From Hexactinellida sp. DTS-2022 (taxonomy: Eukaryota > Porifera > Hexactinellida): a DNA stretch of 64,000 bases. Both the position numbers and the translations under genes were made by a program. The stretch lies in the NCBI GenBank assembly GCA_028753945.1, contig JAPNXP010000001.1, positions 13,692,501-13,756,500 on the forward strand, in the 5' to 3' direction. Below are positions 54,011 to 64,000 of the stretch, piece by piece. How positions within the stretch are numbered: position 1 is the stretch's first letter; the number at the start of each line of letters is the position of its first letter. The notes beneath the pieces are model-generated. The model made no database searches. It was not told the origin of the DNA and saw only the letters and a program-made list of their open reading frames with translations.

Positions 54011-55254
54011 TACTACAATGTAGCTAGATATTTCGTACTCTGAGACAGTGGAACTACCAGTTGTTGTTGAAACACTATCTATATTTCTTCTACTCTTTTC
54101 TCTACCATTATCCCAAAAGTATTTAATAGTACGTTTCATTGAGGCGCAAATGCTAACAAATATAAATTTCTATATCAAAACTAATTAATTGGAAAGAATT
54201 TACCTAAGTGTTGTGTTGATATAAGTATACATAAATATAGACACAATTTGGAAAATCGGGATTTAAATAAAAGAACGATAGTCCTAGCCAGTACATGGTT
54301 CAGTCTAGGAATGTCTAACCGGACATTGCCCGGGTATGCCCGGTTCTATCTACGCCTATGCATACGGCCCGTATAAATATTTAATCCGGCCCGCCCTAAC
54401 TTGCACTAACTTTTGCACTCTGTAATATAGACTATTTCTTCATATTCCTAAACCACAATTCAATTACTTTCCCTACTGAGTGTCAAATATCAATTGATTT
54501 GACATATCGAGGATTCTTGTTGATTTGAATCCCAGACAGGTGCATGTGATAATAATCCTTAGCGGTGTCATGACTTTAGATGTGTTTCTTAACCTTTTCT
54601 GTTCAATTTCCGCTTGGATATTATACTCCAATCTATCTCTCCCTTTATCAATTGGCCTATATGGCCCAGCTAAATATTTGAGGAACCCAATGTGGCCCGA
54701 AATTAAATCGAGTTGTGCACCTCTGATCTATAATGTTCGTTTTTGTATGTATATGTTTGTGCGTCTTGAACTTTCCATCTGTGAACGCTTTGAGTCCTTT
54801 GTGTATAGCGTACTAAATGTTGCTGTACTATTAAGATTATTATTTTTGTCACAAAGAAGAATCATATTTTCCGATCCTTTGTTAATTCGGCCATCTCCCG
54901 AGTCTCTAGCTCTAATAGTCCACCATTGGGCATAAGGCACAAGCTGGATTATTAGAGAGGATATTAGAAATAGTTGTTTTGGGACTTAGAGTAGACTACA
55001 GTCGAAATCTTTTTTTTTAACCAATTCTTTGCATGGAAATAAAGTAAGAAAAATTCGATAGTTAGAATAAACGGATTGTAAATCTATCAAAATAGAAATT
55101 TCTTACACATTTAGAATTACTAGTTAGTTACTAAAAACCGATTACGTTAGTTAGAAACCCGGTGTTAGAAATTCTGGGTTCGACTGTATTAGAGTGACAG
55201 ACTACAAATCTTTAATTAAATCCTTTGTGCTTTGTCCTTAAAATTTCTCGATTT
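54011..55254. other. Second copy of the conserved block, unit 9
   Basis: Includes the MKRTI relic (54010-54145) and the unidentified frames seen at 3603-4429. No gene. Confidence 0.45.
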
Positions 55255-55905
55255 CGATGAAAGTCATCCAAGGTCGCCAAGCATCTCATCCTCTATAGGA
55301 ACGGATGTAGGTTTTGATAAGCTTTTCACCATGGAAGTCTTATATAGACTATAGTAGGTTTGCAAAGAGGGAAAGACACACTACGAACTCCGTGTCCACA
55401 AAGTTTAAGATTGCCTCGCTCCTTTCCTTATTCACCGCTCGTGTCCTCGAAAAGAACTCCACGGTCTCTAAAACTACTTAAGCTGCCACCATTGACAAGA
55501 CCATCTTGTCATACTTAGGCCCTTGAGTTCCTTCTTCTGTAGACTGTGTCCACGTTTGTTAGCTCATTACGATACAGCTCTTTTGCATTTCGAGGAACTT
55601 GTCATGTGAAACAGTAGATGAGAAAACCTGTGAAGTCAGAAACAGAAATAACAACTAGATTCACCATGTGGGCCAACAATGGATAAAACACCCTTTGGGC
55701 AAATGCTCTCTCTCATCCACTGTTGCACGCCGTGGAGGCGATAATTCTTGTTTGTCGCGAGTACCTCCGTAAGCTTGTTTGTGATGGCGGCCATTGTCCC
55801 GTGAAAAGTTATAGAATTCCTCCCTGATGGCTCCCTCTGACACACGTAACGAATTCACAAATATATCTGCTCGCGTTTGCCACTGTCCCGAGTCTCGTCG
55901 CACAT
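55255..55905 (-). pseudogene. hAT transposase relic (DUF4371 type), unit 9
   Basis: Full set of fragments as in unit 1, with SEGAIREEFYNFSRDNG and AAITNKLTEVLATNK visible on the minus strand in different frames. Confidence 0.6.
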
Positions 55906-56276
55906 AAAGGAGAATAAGTGCACTTGGTTAATCTCAGCCTCTATTAATTGCTTATCATCATCTGGGCGAGTAATGGAGAGGATCTCGCCTTGGATGTTAT
56001 GGTGGGTCGTTACCTACGTTATAATAAGACCTGTTCATTAGTGTTAAATTTTGGACCATGGATGTCGGTTAAGTCCATTGATTCTTTTTGCAATAAATGT
56101 TATAGTTAGAGATAATTAACCAAGTAGTAATCCAGAAGAAGTAGAATACTGCACACACACTTAGATCGATTTCAAATAATGGCGTTTGGCTATTATATCC
56201 TGATTACCGATGAGATTCATTTCACCATGGCTGTGATGTGAGGGTTGCTGTTCTCGTGACCCTTTAATCCCCTATC

Positions 56277-56686
56277 CAGAGGGTCCGAATGGATCGGAAG
56301 ACGTATCCATATCCGCTCCATAATCCATCACATCTAGAATTAAAATTCCAAATCCGCTCCATATCCGTAAATTACGGATTTTCAATCCGTAATCCGTAAT
56401 CCATATAGACCCTCTATCCATAGCTTATTTTTAAATTCTACAAAATATATACAGATTTCCAAATCCATACGTATTTGCAAAATCCATATGGATCCATTAT
56501 ACCATATTACGATAAGGATTTTTTATAGATTGAGAATAATTTCCAAATTCTTTAAAATATCCGATATTTACGGATTTGGAATGGATTTGAGAATTATTCC
56601 AAATCCGTTCCAAAATCCGTAAATTACGGATTTGACGGATTCCACATCCGTAAATCCGTAAATCCGTAATCCATTCGGATCCTCTG
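56277..56686. mobile_element. 410-bp hAT MITE of ATCCGTAA repeats (8-bp TSD CCCCTATC)
   Basis: Ends CAGAGGGTCCGAATGGAT and ATCCATTCGGATCCTCTG, with perfect duplications CCCCTATC at 56269-56276 and 56687-56694. The empty site AATCCCCTATCCTTTCC occurs near 37985 and 41876. The interior is built from ATCCGTAA/TTACGGAT and related words. Confidence 0.93.
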
Positions 56687-56694
56687 CCCCTATC

Positions 56695-56913
56695 CTTCCC
56701 ATAGCTGCAGTTCTTGTATCCAGTTTTCACCCACTCTTCTGAAGAAGAGGATGATTTGAATGCCCTGCACTGCAGTAGACATGAGGTCAAGCCCTTTTTT
56801 AAAAAGGGCTTAAGTCCATGCTCATGCCTTTAATAATGGGCTTAAGTCCGGACTGGTCCGGAGTCCGGAGGGTGCCCGTAACTGGGAATTTTCCGGATCT
56901 GAGAAATACAAAT
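56695..56913. other. Spacer with GGGCTTAAGTCC words, unit 9
   Basis: No gene; near-identical to 20290-20497. Confidence 0.4.
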
Positions 56914-57432
56914 GCTGGTACACATGGAATGAAAGGTTCACGAACGAACTTATTGAACTTGAACTGAACGAACTGAACGAACTGAATTGAACGGATTGAA
57001 CTGAACAAACTTAACTGAATAAAGATAAATTATAAATATAGATCCATTAAATATAATAGGTGACTGCAAAAGTGCTAATTCCGGACATCCCTAGTGGACT
57101 CTTGTCTCTTAGCTTATATTCTAGTTTCTTAACTTGAATTTCAATAACAGCTTGGATGTTAGAATCTATCATTAACGGAATAGTTCGACTTTCTAACTGT
57201 ACACTGAACGAACTGACTAAACGAATTGAACGGATTGAACGAACGCTGGTGGAGCTGAAGTTAGGAGGTGAACTTGAACGAACTGAACGTGCGTCAATTT
57301 AAGATGAACTGAACGTGCGTCAATTTAAGATGAACTGAATTGCGTCAATTCAGTCCGTTCGTGAACCTTTCATTCCCTGGGTATAACGTTAATGTAGTGC
57401 ACCTTTCATTCCCTGGCTGGTACACATGGAAT
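56914..57432. repeat. Direct-repeat-bounded block with 36-bp minisatellite (1 copy)
   Basis: Minisatellite 57366-57416 (one unit plus 15 bp). Confidence 0.75.
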
Positions 57433-58112
57433 TCCCAAGTGTCTATATTTTCTAAATACACTCAAAATTTCAAACTGATGTTTTTGACGGGTTGTGGATA
57501 ATTTAAGATATGTATCTGTTATAATCATAGACTCCTTAAGTAAAGGACTGGAACGTCGCGATCTCGGGGGTTTTAACTTGAGTCTGAGAGGCTCCAATTA
57601 TAAAAATTGATAAAGCATTAAGTTTCCGGTCTCCAAATGTGATTTTTGGCATATAGGGGTAACTTTTGGCACCCGTCAACAATTTGAGGTTTTCACTCCA
57701 AATTTATCACACCTCGACAAGTTATGACGTCATTCTCACATTTCGAGAACCCTGAAAAGTCACTTAATCGCACATAATTCGCGCACTCTAAGAGATAAAA
57801 TCTGAAAATTTAATAGAACATGCACATTAATGATGCTGACACTTTGGTAACACCAGATTGCCAATATGCTTACTCATTATCACATGATGACGTAATCACT
57901 AAAATTTCACATTTTTAAATTTGACTATTTAGGCCTATTTACGCTTTATAATCATTGTTATAAGTGTCACCAACCGCAAAGCGGTTGGTGTGTGGTTGGG
58001 TTCTTCCGCAAAGCACGCTAGTATCTATATAGATTGATTCTACATTATATCTATATAGACTAGGGCGTCTCGCTTGCTAGGTCGCATTTAAGATATGTTT
58101 TAATTGATTATA
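57433..58112. other. Recently duplicated spacer with Helitron-like end
   Basis: Copy of 21056-21735. It shares ACATGCACATTAATG with the unit 5 copy but CCCTATGTAAG with the unit 4 copy, a mosaic of the two. No gene. Confidence 0.4.
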
Positions 58113-58307
58113 CTGTCAGGTTCTTTTATTATGAACATTCAAGGGACCAAAAATTGTGTTCATAATAGAGAGACTTCATAATAAGCGAACTCAACCTAAT
58201 ACAAACCCTATGTAAGTTGTTAAATTGGGACCATAGGGCTTGTTCATATTAAAAAAAACTTCATATTAAGCAGACGAAAAGTTGTTCACAATAAGCAGAC
58301 TTGACTG
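58113..58307. mobile_element. 195-bp pogo-like MITE (TA TSD)
   Basis: Same element and site as 21736-21931. Confidence 0.75.
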
Positions 58308-58529
58308 TAGTTGTTTATTTTATAAATCAATCTATATTATTAAAATTCGATTGTTGTGTGTGTGGTTGACACACAAACAAACACAGTTACACAACATTGC
58401 GCTTTTATTATTGAGATTGATTACCAGGATAGCATTTTGTACAATAAAACAGTTTGATTTCGTTTTCCTCTTATTCAGTTTCACCATTTTAATAATACCA
58501 ATAAACAAACAAATAAATAAATATACAAA

Positions 58530-59768
58530 TTAGAAACATTGAAGAGGATAATTAGGATTACTAGAGACGACACAAATGGTTCCTAATTTGGAGATACAAA
58601 CTCCTCGTGGCTCGATAAACTCCCCTAAGGCATTTCCTTTCCTTCCCAAGGTGAGAATATGCTGTCCCGATTCCGTATACACCTTGATGGAATTACTCCC
58701 ATAGTCGCTAATGATTATATTACCAGCTGAGTCCAAACAGAAGAAGAAAGGTTTAGCGACCGAACAACTGTCCTCTGTCCCTCTAGAGACACAGGAACTG
58801 AGGGGGTGTCCTTCTCGAGAGAAGAAATGGACACATTTGGGACTCCTGTCTAGCACCACGATTCGATCAGCTGACAGCTTAACGTCTCTAGGGTAATCCA
58901 GCTGTCCTATTCCGATGCAGGATATGAATTTAAGGAGTTTCGAGTATACGCACACTCTGTTGTTGTCGCTATCTGCAACTAACACATCTCCGTTAGTGTC
59001 GATACAGAGTCCTTCGGGATAGTCAAACTCTCCTTCCTTGTTGCCTCTTGTTCCAGTTCTGTTGATGAGTTTGTGATCTTTCTTTCGGAACTGTAACAAT
59101 GCATCGTGCCATGTGTCGGTTACGAATATGGACTCTTTATTAACAGCTATTCCATGTGGCTTCCCTAGCTTATCATTACCGAATTGTGCCACAAACTCTC
59201 CCTTTAACGACACTATTTGCACACGACTGTTGTAACAATCTGCTACGTACATTAGCTCAGTGGATTCATCTAATGCTATTCCTGCGGCAATCAACTCATT
59301 AGCACCTGCACCAAACTTCCCAGCTGTTAATTCCGGTTCTCGCTTGAGAGAATAGTCCGGTATCTCACACGGGACTATCTCTCCTAGCTCGGATATCAGC
59401 TGTCGGATTGTGTCCGTATTTTGACACCTGAAGACGGGACATAGGAATGTGGCAGATGGTTCCAGTTCCTTAATGCCTTGTTGGTAGACTTGTTTGGCCT
59501 GTTCATGGAACTTTAGGTTTGGGTTAACCTTTATGCTCATTTCCATCATTTGTTGCTGTACCCTTTCCAGTTCTTCTATGGCAGCGATACGAGTGGCCTC
59601 TTTGTTCCTGTGGTCCTCTCGCAGCTCACGGACCCTCTGGAGGAGAGCGTCCCTCCTCGCGATCAGCTGATCGATTAGGGGATCGAATGTTTGGAGGATG
59701 ATAGTGGCGACATTGTCGAAATGTGCCATTTTATCAAAAGTTACATTTGTAGGCATATTAGTGGCCAT
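58530..59768 (-). CDS. NHL-propeller protein, paralogue 10
   Basis: 412 residues, intronless. Blade-face residues: IAA/CYNS, GKPH/TWHD, DYPE/SDNN, DYPR/DRSP, AKPF/YGSN, EPR/SSNP. Blades 4-6 are near-identical to paralogue 4, while blades 1-3 have their own sets (I160, G202-K203, D249, S-D-N-N). N-terminal half: TIILQTF for TIIHQTF and GIKELEP for GIKKLGP. Same ATGGCC start. Confidence 0.88.
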   Translation of the reverse strand: MATNMPTNVTFDKMAHFDNVATIILQTFDPLIDQLIARRDALLQRVRELREDHRNKEATRIAAIEELERVQQQMMEMSIKVNPNLKFHEQAKQVYQQGIKELEPSATFLCPVFRCQNTDTIRQLISELGEIVPCEIPDYSLKREPELTAGKFGAGANELIAAGIALDESTELMYVADCYNSRVQIVSLKGEFVAQFGNDKLGKPHGIAVNKESIFVTDTWHDALLQFRKKDHKLINRTGTRGNKEGEFDYPEGLCIDTNGDVLVADSDNNRVCVYSKLLKFISCIGIGQLDYPRDVKLSADRIVVLDRSPKCVHFFSREGHPLSSCVSRGTEDSCSVAKPFFFCLDSAGNIIISDYGSNSIKVYTESGQHILTLGRKGNALGEFIEPRGVCISKLGTICVVSSNPNYPLQCF

Positions 59769-59868
59769 TTTAGTTTTTGTTACGAATTGAGTTTATTCAA
59801 ATAATATAATTAATCTATTACAGTTCTATCTTATACTTGTGTAATTTGAGAATACCAAAGTACGTCAA

Positions 59869-59985
59869 TGGTTGCTATGGTAATTACTGGAGAGAAGGGA
59901 ATTTTCTTGGTTAATTGTGTCTACTGTGACTTAATAAACCAATAAAATTCCCTAACTTTCCAGTAACCATAGCATAGCCAAACCA
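59869..59985. promoter_or_regulatory. Upstream inverted repeat of NHL gene 10
   Basis: Like unit 5 (GGGAATTTTCTTGG left arm); loop word TGACTTA, one base off AP-1. Confidence 0.56.
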
Positions 59986-61150
59986 TTGTTTAAATAATAT
60001 TCGAATTATACGCGCCAAAATAGTTGGCGCCTGAATTTATTCATTTATAAGTTAGTTTAGTAGTTTCTAATCTTTCCCCGCCTAAACACAATCAGATCCT
60101 AAATATGGCGCCTAAATCTGCTATTCAATTCGTTTGTTGTTCGAATTTTGTTAAAGTGACAGGGGAATGGAAACTGCATTTATATTTGGGATAGAAATAC
60201 CTTCCCAATTGTATAAATAGGTAAACAAGTATGCTGAACACGAATTTCTTATTTATATGAAATTCTTATTTATAAGAAACGACCGAGCCCTTCGGTCTCG
60301 GTCGTTTTGCGTCGGATCGGTGCTACGCCTCAAGTTAACGGCTTCAACCATTTTTAACTAGTTTAACAATAACCTTTGGAAGGTAACTTCTAGGTGCATT
60401 GTGAATTTTCATTAATTTGTTTACCTAATTGTGTAGACCTCAACAACAACTATTCATATTATAAATTTATGAATGCGAAATTCATGTTCACTGTTCAGCT
60501 TTATTCTTTACTATTATAACATTTGCAAGTTAGTTTATATCTCGTTTATAAATGCGGTTTATATCACTTTAATACAATCCGGACAAACACACAACAATCG
60601 AAATTGATTAATACGAGCCCTTCGGTCTCGGTCGCTTTACGACGGTTCAGCGCTTCACGCCTCAATTGACGACCGCTGCGCGGCCTTACTACGCCTATAA
60701 ACTAATCATTTATAATTAGACATCTCTGTGGTGTATTAAATATATTCCTAATAAAGTCCCCTTAATAAGAATGCTACACAATGTAATTTGTAAATTCAAA
60801 TACTCCCATTAATAGCTCAATAAATTTCAGTTGCACGATAAGGATAGCTCGAATCAAAATAATACTAAAAGAAAAACATGCAATAGAATAGACAAATGAT
60901 TGATTGGTTAGATGAATTTATTTTCAATCAATCAAATTGCAGCCTCAGAAAATCTTTCTATTATGCACAGTCTATTTATACTAATTTATGAAGTATAGCT
61001 AATCCATACTAACAAACCCTCGAATTTAATCGGCTAACATATTTTGTCACCTTCAAATGTGAATATTTCTCTTCAAAAACCAATAGATCGCTATCGCAGT
61101 ACTAAATTACCCCTGTATACATATTTTCAGCTTTCAAAGTGACAGGGGGA
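59986..61150. other. Intergenic block, unit 10
   Basis: E2F-like palindrome at 60012-60031, the empty site of the 47388 MITE near 60370, and GAGCCCTTCGGTCTCGGTCG repeats at 60285 and 60616. No gene. Confidence 0.45.
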
Positions 61151-62188
61151 TAGAAACAGCATTTATATTTGAGACCTTCCCAATTGTATAAATAGGTAAA
61201 CAAGTATGCTGAACACGAATTTCGTATTTATGAAGCCCTTCGGTCTCGGTCGTTTTGCGCCTGATTGACAATGTATTGCGCTTAAATACTTTGCCCTAAA
61301 ACGCTGGGTTTGTATTACAAATGTGGGGAAATTTCTTCTCTTCAATTTATGCTCCTTTAGCCGGCAAATATACAGTATATATTTTCTATGGGATATATTT
61401 TTAACAATATTAGTTGAAAGTAGAACAAATCTTTTATCTATACCGGTATGGCTGAATACAGATATTATGGGTCTCCTGTACATTTGTCTCAATTAACCGG
61501 TATACTGTAATTCCAATTATATTGGCTCTACATATTTAATATTGAAAATACTTATCAGCTCTACTAGGGCTCTGTTTTTATTTACATCCCTTTATACCAT
61601 TTCCATAGTTTTAACTTGTTACTGTGCCGACTATAGTATAGTATATAGTGCCCAGTATTGAAATGACTGCCTTGGTATATTTATCCGTATCCTCTCCAAA
61701 GAACAGAGTTTTATTAACTAAGAACTGAAATTTTCAGGATAGATGTCTCATGGATTACAGATGTGTACCTAGAGTCACGATTTTAGATAATTCACATTTC
61801 CAAGGTAACAAAACTTTTAACCAGTGAAATTTGGATTGTCCCTGTATGGATTATCGAGTATAAAAGGATTTTCTGTGAATTGTTAAGTGTGCATTATAGA
61901 ATGCCTAACAGAGGCTGTAATTTAATTGGTCGAGAGTATATTCATGCATCCAATCAGTTATTTCAATCAGTTATTCTACAGCATTTTCTTTTGGAGGCAT
62001 TTTGGAGCAAAATATAGTGCCATAAAGGACATGCTGTCGGCACAGTTGTAATTTTGGATTTTTTCATATTCTAAATTTATAAATGCGAAATTCGTGTTCC
62101 GCATACTTGTTTACCTATCATACCCGTTGAAAGTTAGCTTTAGGTTGATTTTGAATTTTCATTAATTTGTTTACCTAATTGTGTAAAC
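61151..62188. other. Copy of the 30300-31307 block
   Basis: Near-identical to unit 5 downstream sequence, including paired TGTGCCGAC and GTCGGCACA words. A 109-codon minus frame (61163-61492) is not convincing as a gene. Confidence 0.5.
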
Positions 62189-63117
62189 CAGTGCTTCTCA
62201 AACTTTTTTTATGTCGCGGACCAATAATTTCGTTATCACAATTTTATTTCGCGCATTCTCGTCCTTAATAAAATTTGATTTTTTGTAATGTTTCAACATT
62301 TATGATGCAAATACGTGGATATTATCAATTGTTAATCGAAGGATTCGAAGGTAAATTATAAAAAGCGTTTCTAATTATTGTCAACCTAACATACACACCC
62401 ATACCAAAAGTATTCAACAACCCAAAATTTCCATTGGAAATAGTATTATATAGTCTAATATTATGCGCTAATGCATTCAAATTATATGAGATGTGGTCAT
62501 TTTGATTGCAGAATCGTGTTCAACGCATCCAATTAACATATGTGGAAGCTTTCAACTAAATATCCTATTGATTAGTTTGTATATTATCATCCGTTGGCAC
62601 CATGTACATTTAATCCAATTGCCAACATGGTACAAGATGGGAACAAGTGGCACATAGTGGCAATGGATGGTAATTTTCAACCTAATCAGTAGCTAACAGA
62701 GGTGAAGGCTTCTGAAATGGATATTTCGAATGCGTAGAATAAGAATCTGGCATCAAATTTCAATGTCCCATATATTACGAATACAATATACATTTTCATA
62801 TTGCTATTTTCTATGGAAATTTTTACTTTTGGTAGGGAGTGTATTGTGGAAGATAAAATTATGTTCGAATTTCACGTTACTGTTTAATGTTTGCAGGATT
62901 GATGAAATATAGCAGCATTCTAGGAAGTAGATTAAGTGATCATCATCTGATAATTTTTGAATGAAAGTGAGGGAGATTTCGATATTATACCCAAAATTGT
63001 ACAATGACAACAAATAATTGGGGATTGAAACCCATTAAATATAATATTTAACAACTTTCATGATTTTTCCGCGGCCCAGTAACAATTTCCTCGAGGACTA
63101 CAGTTTGAGTACCACTG
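62189..63117. mobile_element. 929-bp hAT non-autonomous element (8-bp TSD)
   Basis: Sister of 31308-32229 with better preserved left end CAGTGCTTCTCAAAC and right end GTTTGAGTACCACTG. Flanks GTGTAAAC (62181-62188) and ATGTAAAC (63118-63125). Confidence 0.85.
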
Positions 63118-63247
63118 ATGTAAACAACAACAATAAATATTTATACAGTGCAATCCGCTTAATCTTCAAGCCTTATACATTTTTATTGTTTATGAATTTA
63201 TGTTAACACATCGAGTGAATGACACTTACCTATAAACATACATACTG

Positions 63248-63545
63248 CAGTGCTCGACAAAATGAAATTTTGATGGTGGTTAATTAAGCCACCACCTCAC
63301 TTTTCTGGTGGCTAAAGAATAAACAACGGCCGATTTAACAAACCACTGATGACTTAACAAAGATCTAATGCCTAAAACAACACTCATATTTATAGCAAAT
63401 AATGCAGCGATAAATATAATCTACACCACGTCAAATAATCCACAATTCATGGTAGATTAGTTAAGCCACCAAAGGAAATATTTGGTGGCTTAAATAAGAT
63501 TTTTGGTGGCTAACGCCACCAAACCACCTAATTTGTCGAGCACTG
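63248..63545. mobile_element. 298-bp hAT-like MITE rich in GGTGGCTTAA
   Basis: Ends CAGTGCTCGACAAA and TTTGTCGAGCACTG. AAACATAC/AAACATAG flank it with six extra bases on the left. The element is absent from the matching sequence near 49896. The interior repeats GTGGCTTAA/TTAAGCCAC words. Confidence 0.8.
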
Positions 63546-63654
63546 AAACATAGTAAAGCAATACTATTGTCTGTCAATATCTGGAGTATGTTGTTATCTT
63601 GATCCGCTCCATAGAGTTGTTAGTGGAGAGATATAAAGAGTTGTCTCGGATACA

Positions 63655-64000
63655 GGGCCGAATTAAGGTCTTCGTAGGCCCTAGGCACTGTGAGGATACC
63701 AGGAAGCAATTAGGCCCCAAATTTTCGTAGGCCCCAAATTTTTCGTTCGTATTGATTTTCTTTTTAGTTTGTTAATCCAGTTAGTAGAACTCGGATAAGA
63801 CGTACACTCGGTTAATATGTACTATTTCTTTCAAAGCAAAAAATTTATTCTCATAAGTAAGACGTACATAGGATAGTACATAGGATAGTACATACGAATT
63901 TTTGTTTCCCGAAGTGGTACGTCTTATCCGAGTTCCACTTTATATATTTTAGGCTCCCAACTTTCGTAGGCCTGGGGCACAGTGCCCTAGTGCCCTATGG
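63655..64000. mobile_element. Partial element with GTAGGCCC words, cut by window end
   Basis: Begins ACAGGGCCGAATTAAGGT and repeats TTCGTAGGCCCCAAATTTT, a style typical of another hAT family. A smaller pogo-like insertion (63785-63938, ends GTAGAACTCGGATAAGACGT and complement) lies inside. The right end is outside the window. Confidence 0.5.

Noticed and set aside
1317-59768. A true diversity-generating retroelement
   Set aside because: The codon pattern is suggestive, but no reverse transcriptase, template repeat or initiation site is visible, such systems are not known in animal nuclear genomes, and exceptions to A-only change exist.
1-64000. tRNA or rRNA genes
   Set aside because: I saw no cloverleaf-type or rRNA-like sequence; a tRNAscan and Rfam search would settle it.

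Overview
This is eukaryotic, AT-rich DNA, most likely from an invertebrate animal; I cannot name the species. The grounds are TRIM/NHL-type beta-propeller genes, fragments of an MDM2-type RING and of a FLYWCH-like zinc finger, a ZMYM1/DUF4371-type hAT transposase relic, and dozens of hAT and pogo-like miniature transposons with clean target-site duplications. Nothing looks bacterial or viral.

The window is one tandem array. Nine intronless genes of 411-412 codons, all on the minus strand, sit at 1317-2552, 8975-10210, 16148-17383, 22153-23391, 28656-29894, 34099-35337, 45541-46776, 50394-51629 and 58530-59768. A tenth copy, lacking its 5' half, lies at 40129-40907. Each intact gene encodes a near-invariant N-terminal half (coiled coil plus linker, residues 1-150) and a six-bladed NHL propeller (about 151-411). 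There is no RING or B-box. The paralogues are almost identical except at a small set of residues that recurs at the same two places in every blade: next to the P-x-G turn, and in the D-x-x-N turn. That is the pattern expected of a diversified binding face on a fixed scaffold, and it is the main discovery of the window. Changes at the sites I checked fall mainly on codon positions 1 and 2.

Between genes the units repeat a common order (left to right): promoter with a ~115-bp inverted repeat; an unidentified block; a decayed hAT transposase; GGGCTTAAGTCC-type repeats; a block with a 36-bp minisatellite (0, 1, 2, 12 or 22 copies depending on unit); then a variable 3' flank leading to the next gene's stop codon. 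Units 1-3 also carry FLYWCH-like pseudo-exons, and units 2-3 a broken MDM2-type RING exon. A relic unit without an NHL gene is at 5752-7430.

Units differ mainly by mobile-element insertions, so empty and filled sites can be compared inside the window: MITEs with 8-bp (hAT) or TA (pogo/mariner) duplications, a 1.3-kb foldback element at 52025-53326, a composite element at 42829-45035, and a ~140-bp tandem array at 48400-49195. Nearly identical blocks of about 2 kb (20.4-22.5, 26.9-29.0 and 56.8-58.9 kb; 30.3-32.4 and 61.2-63.2 kb) show that duplication and gene conversion are recent. Percentages, expression and phylogeny were not computed; everything here comes from reading the sequence by eye.
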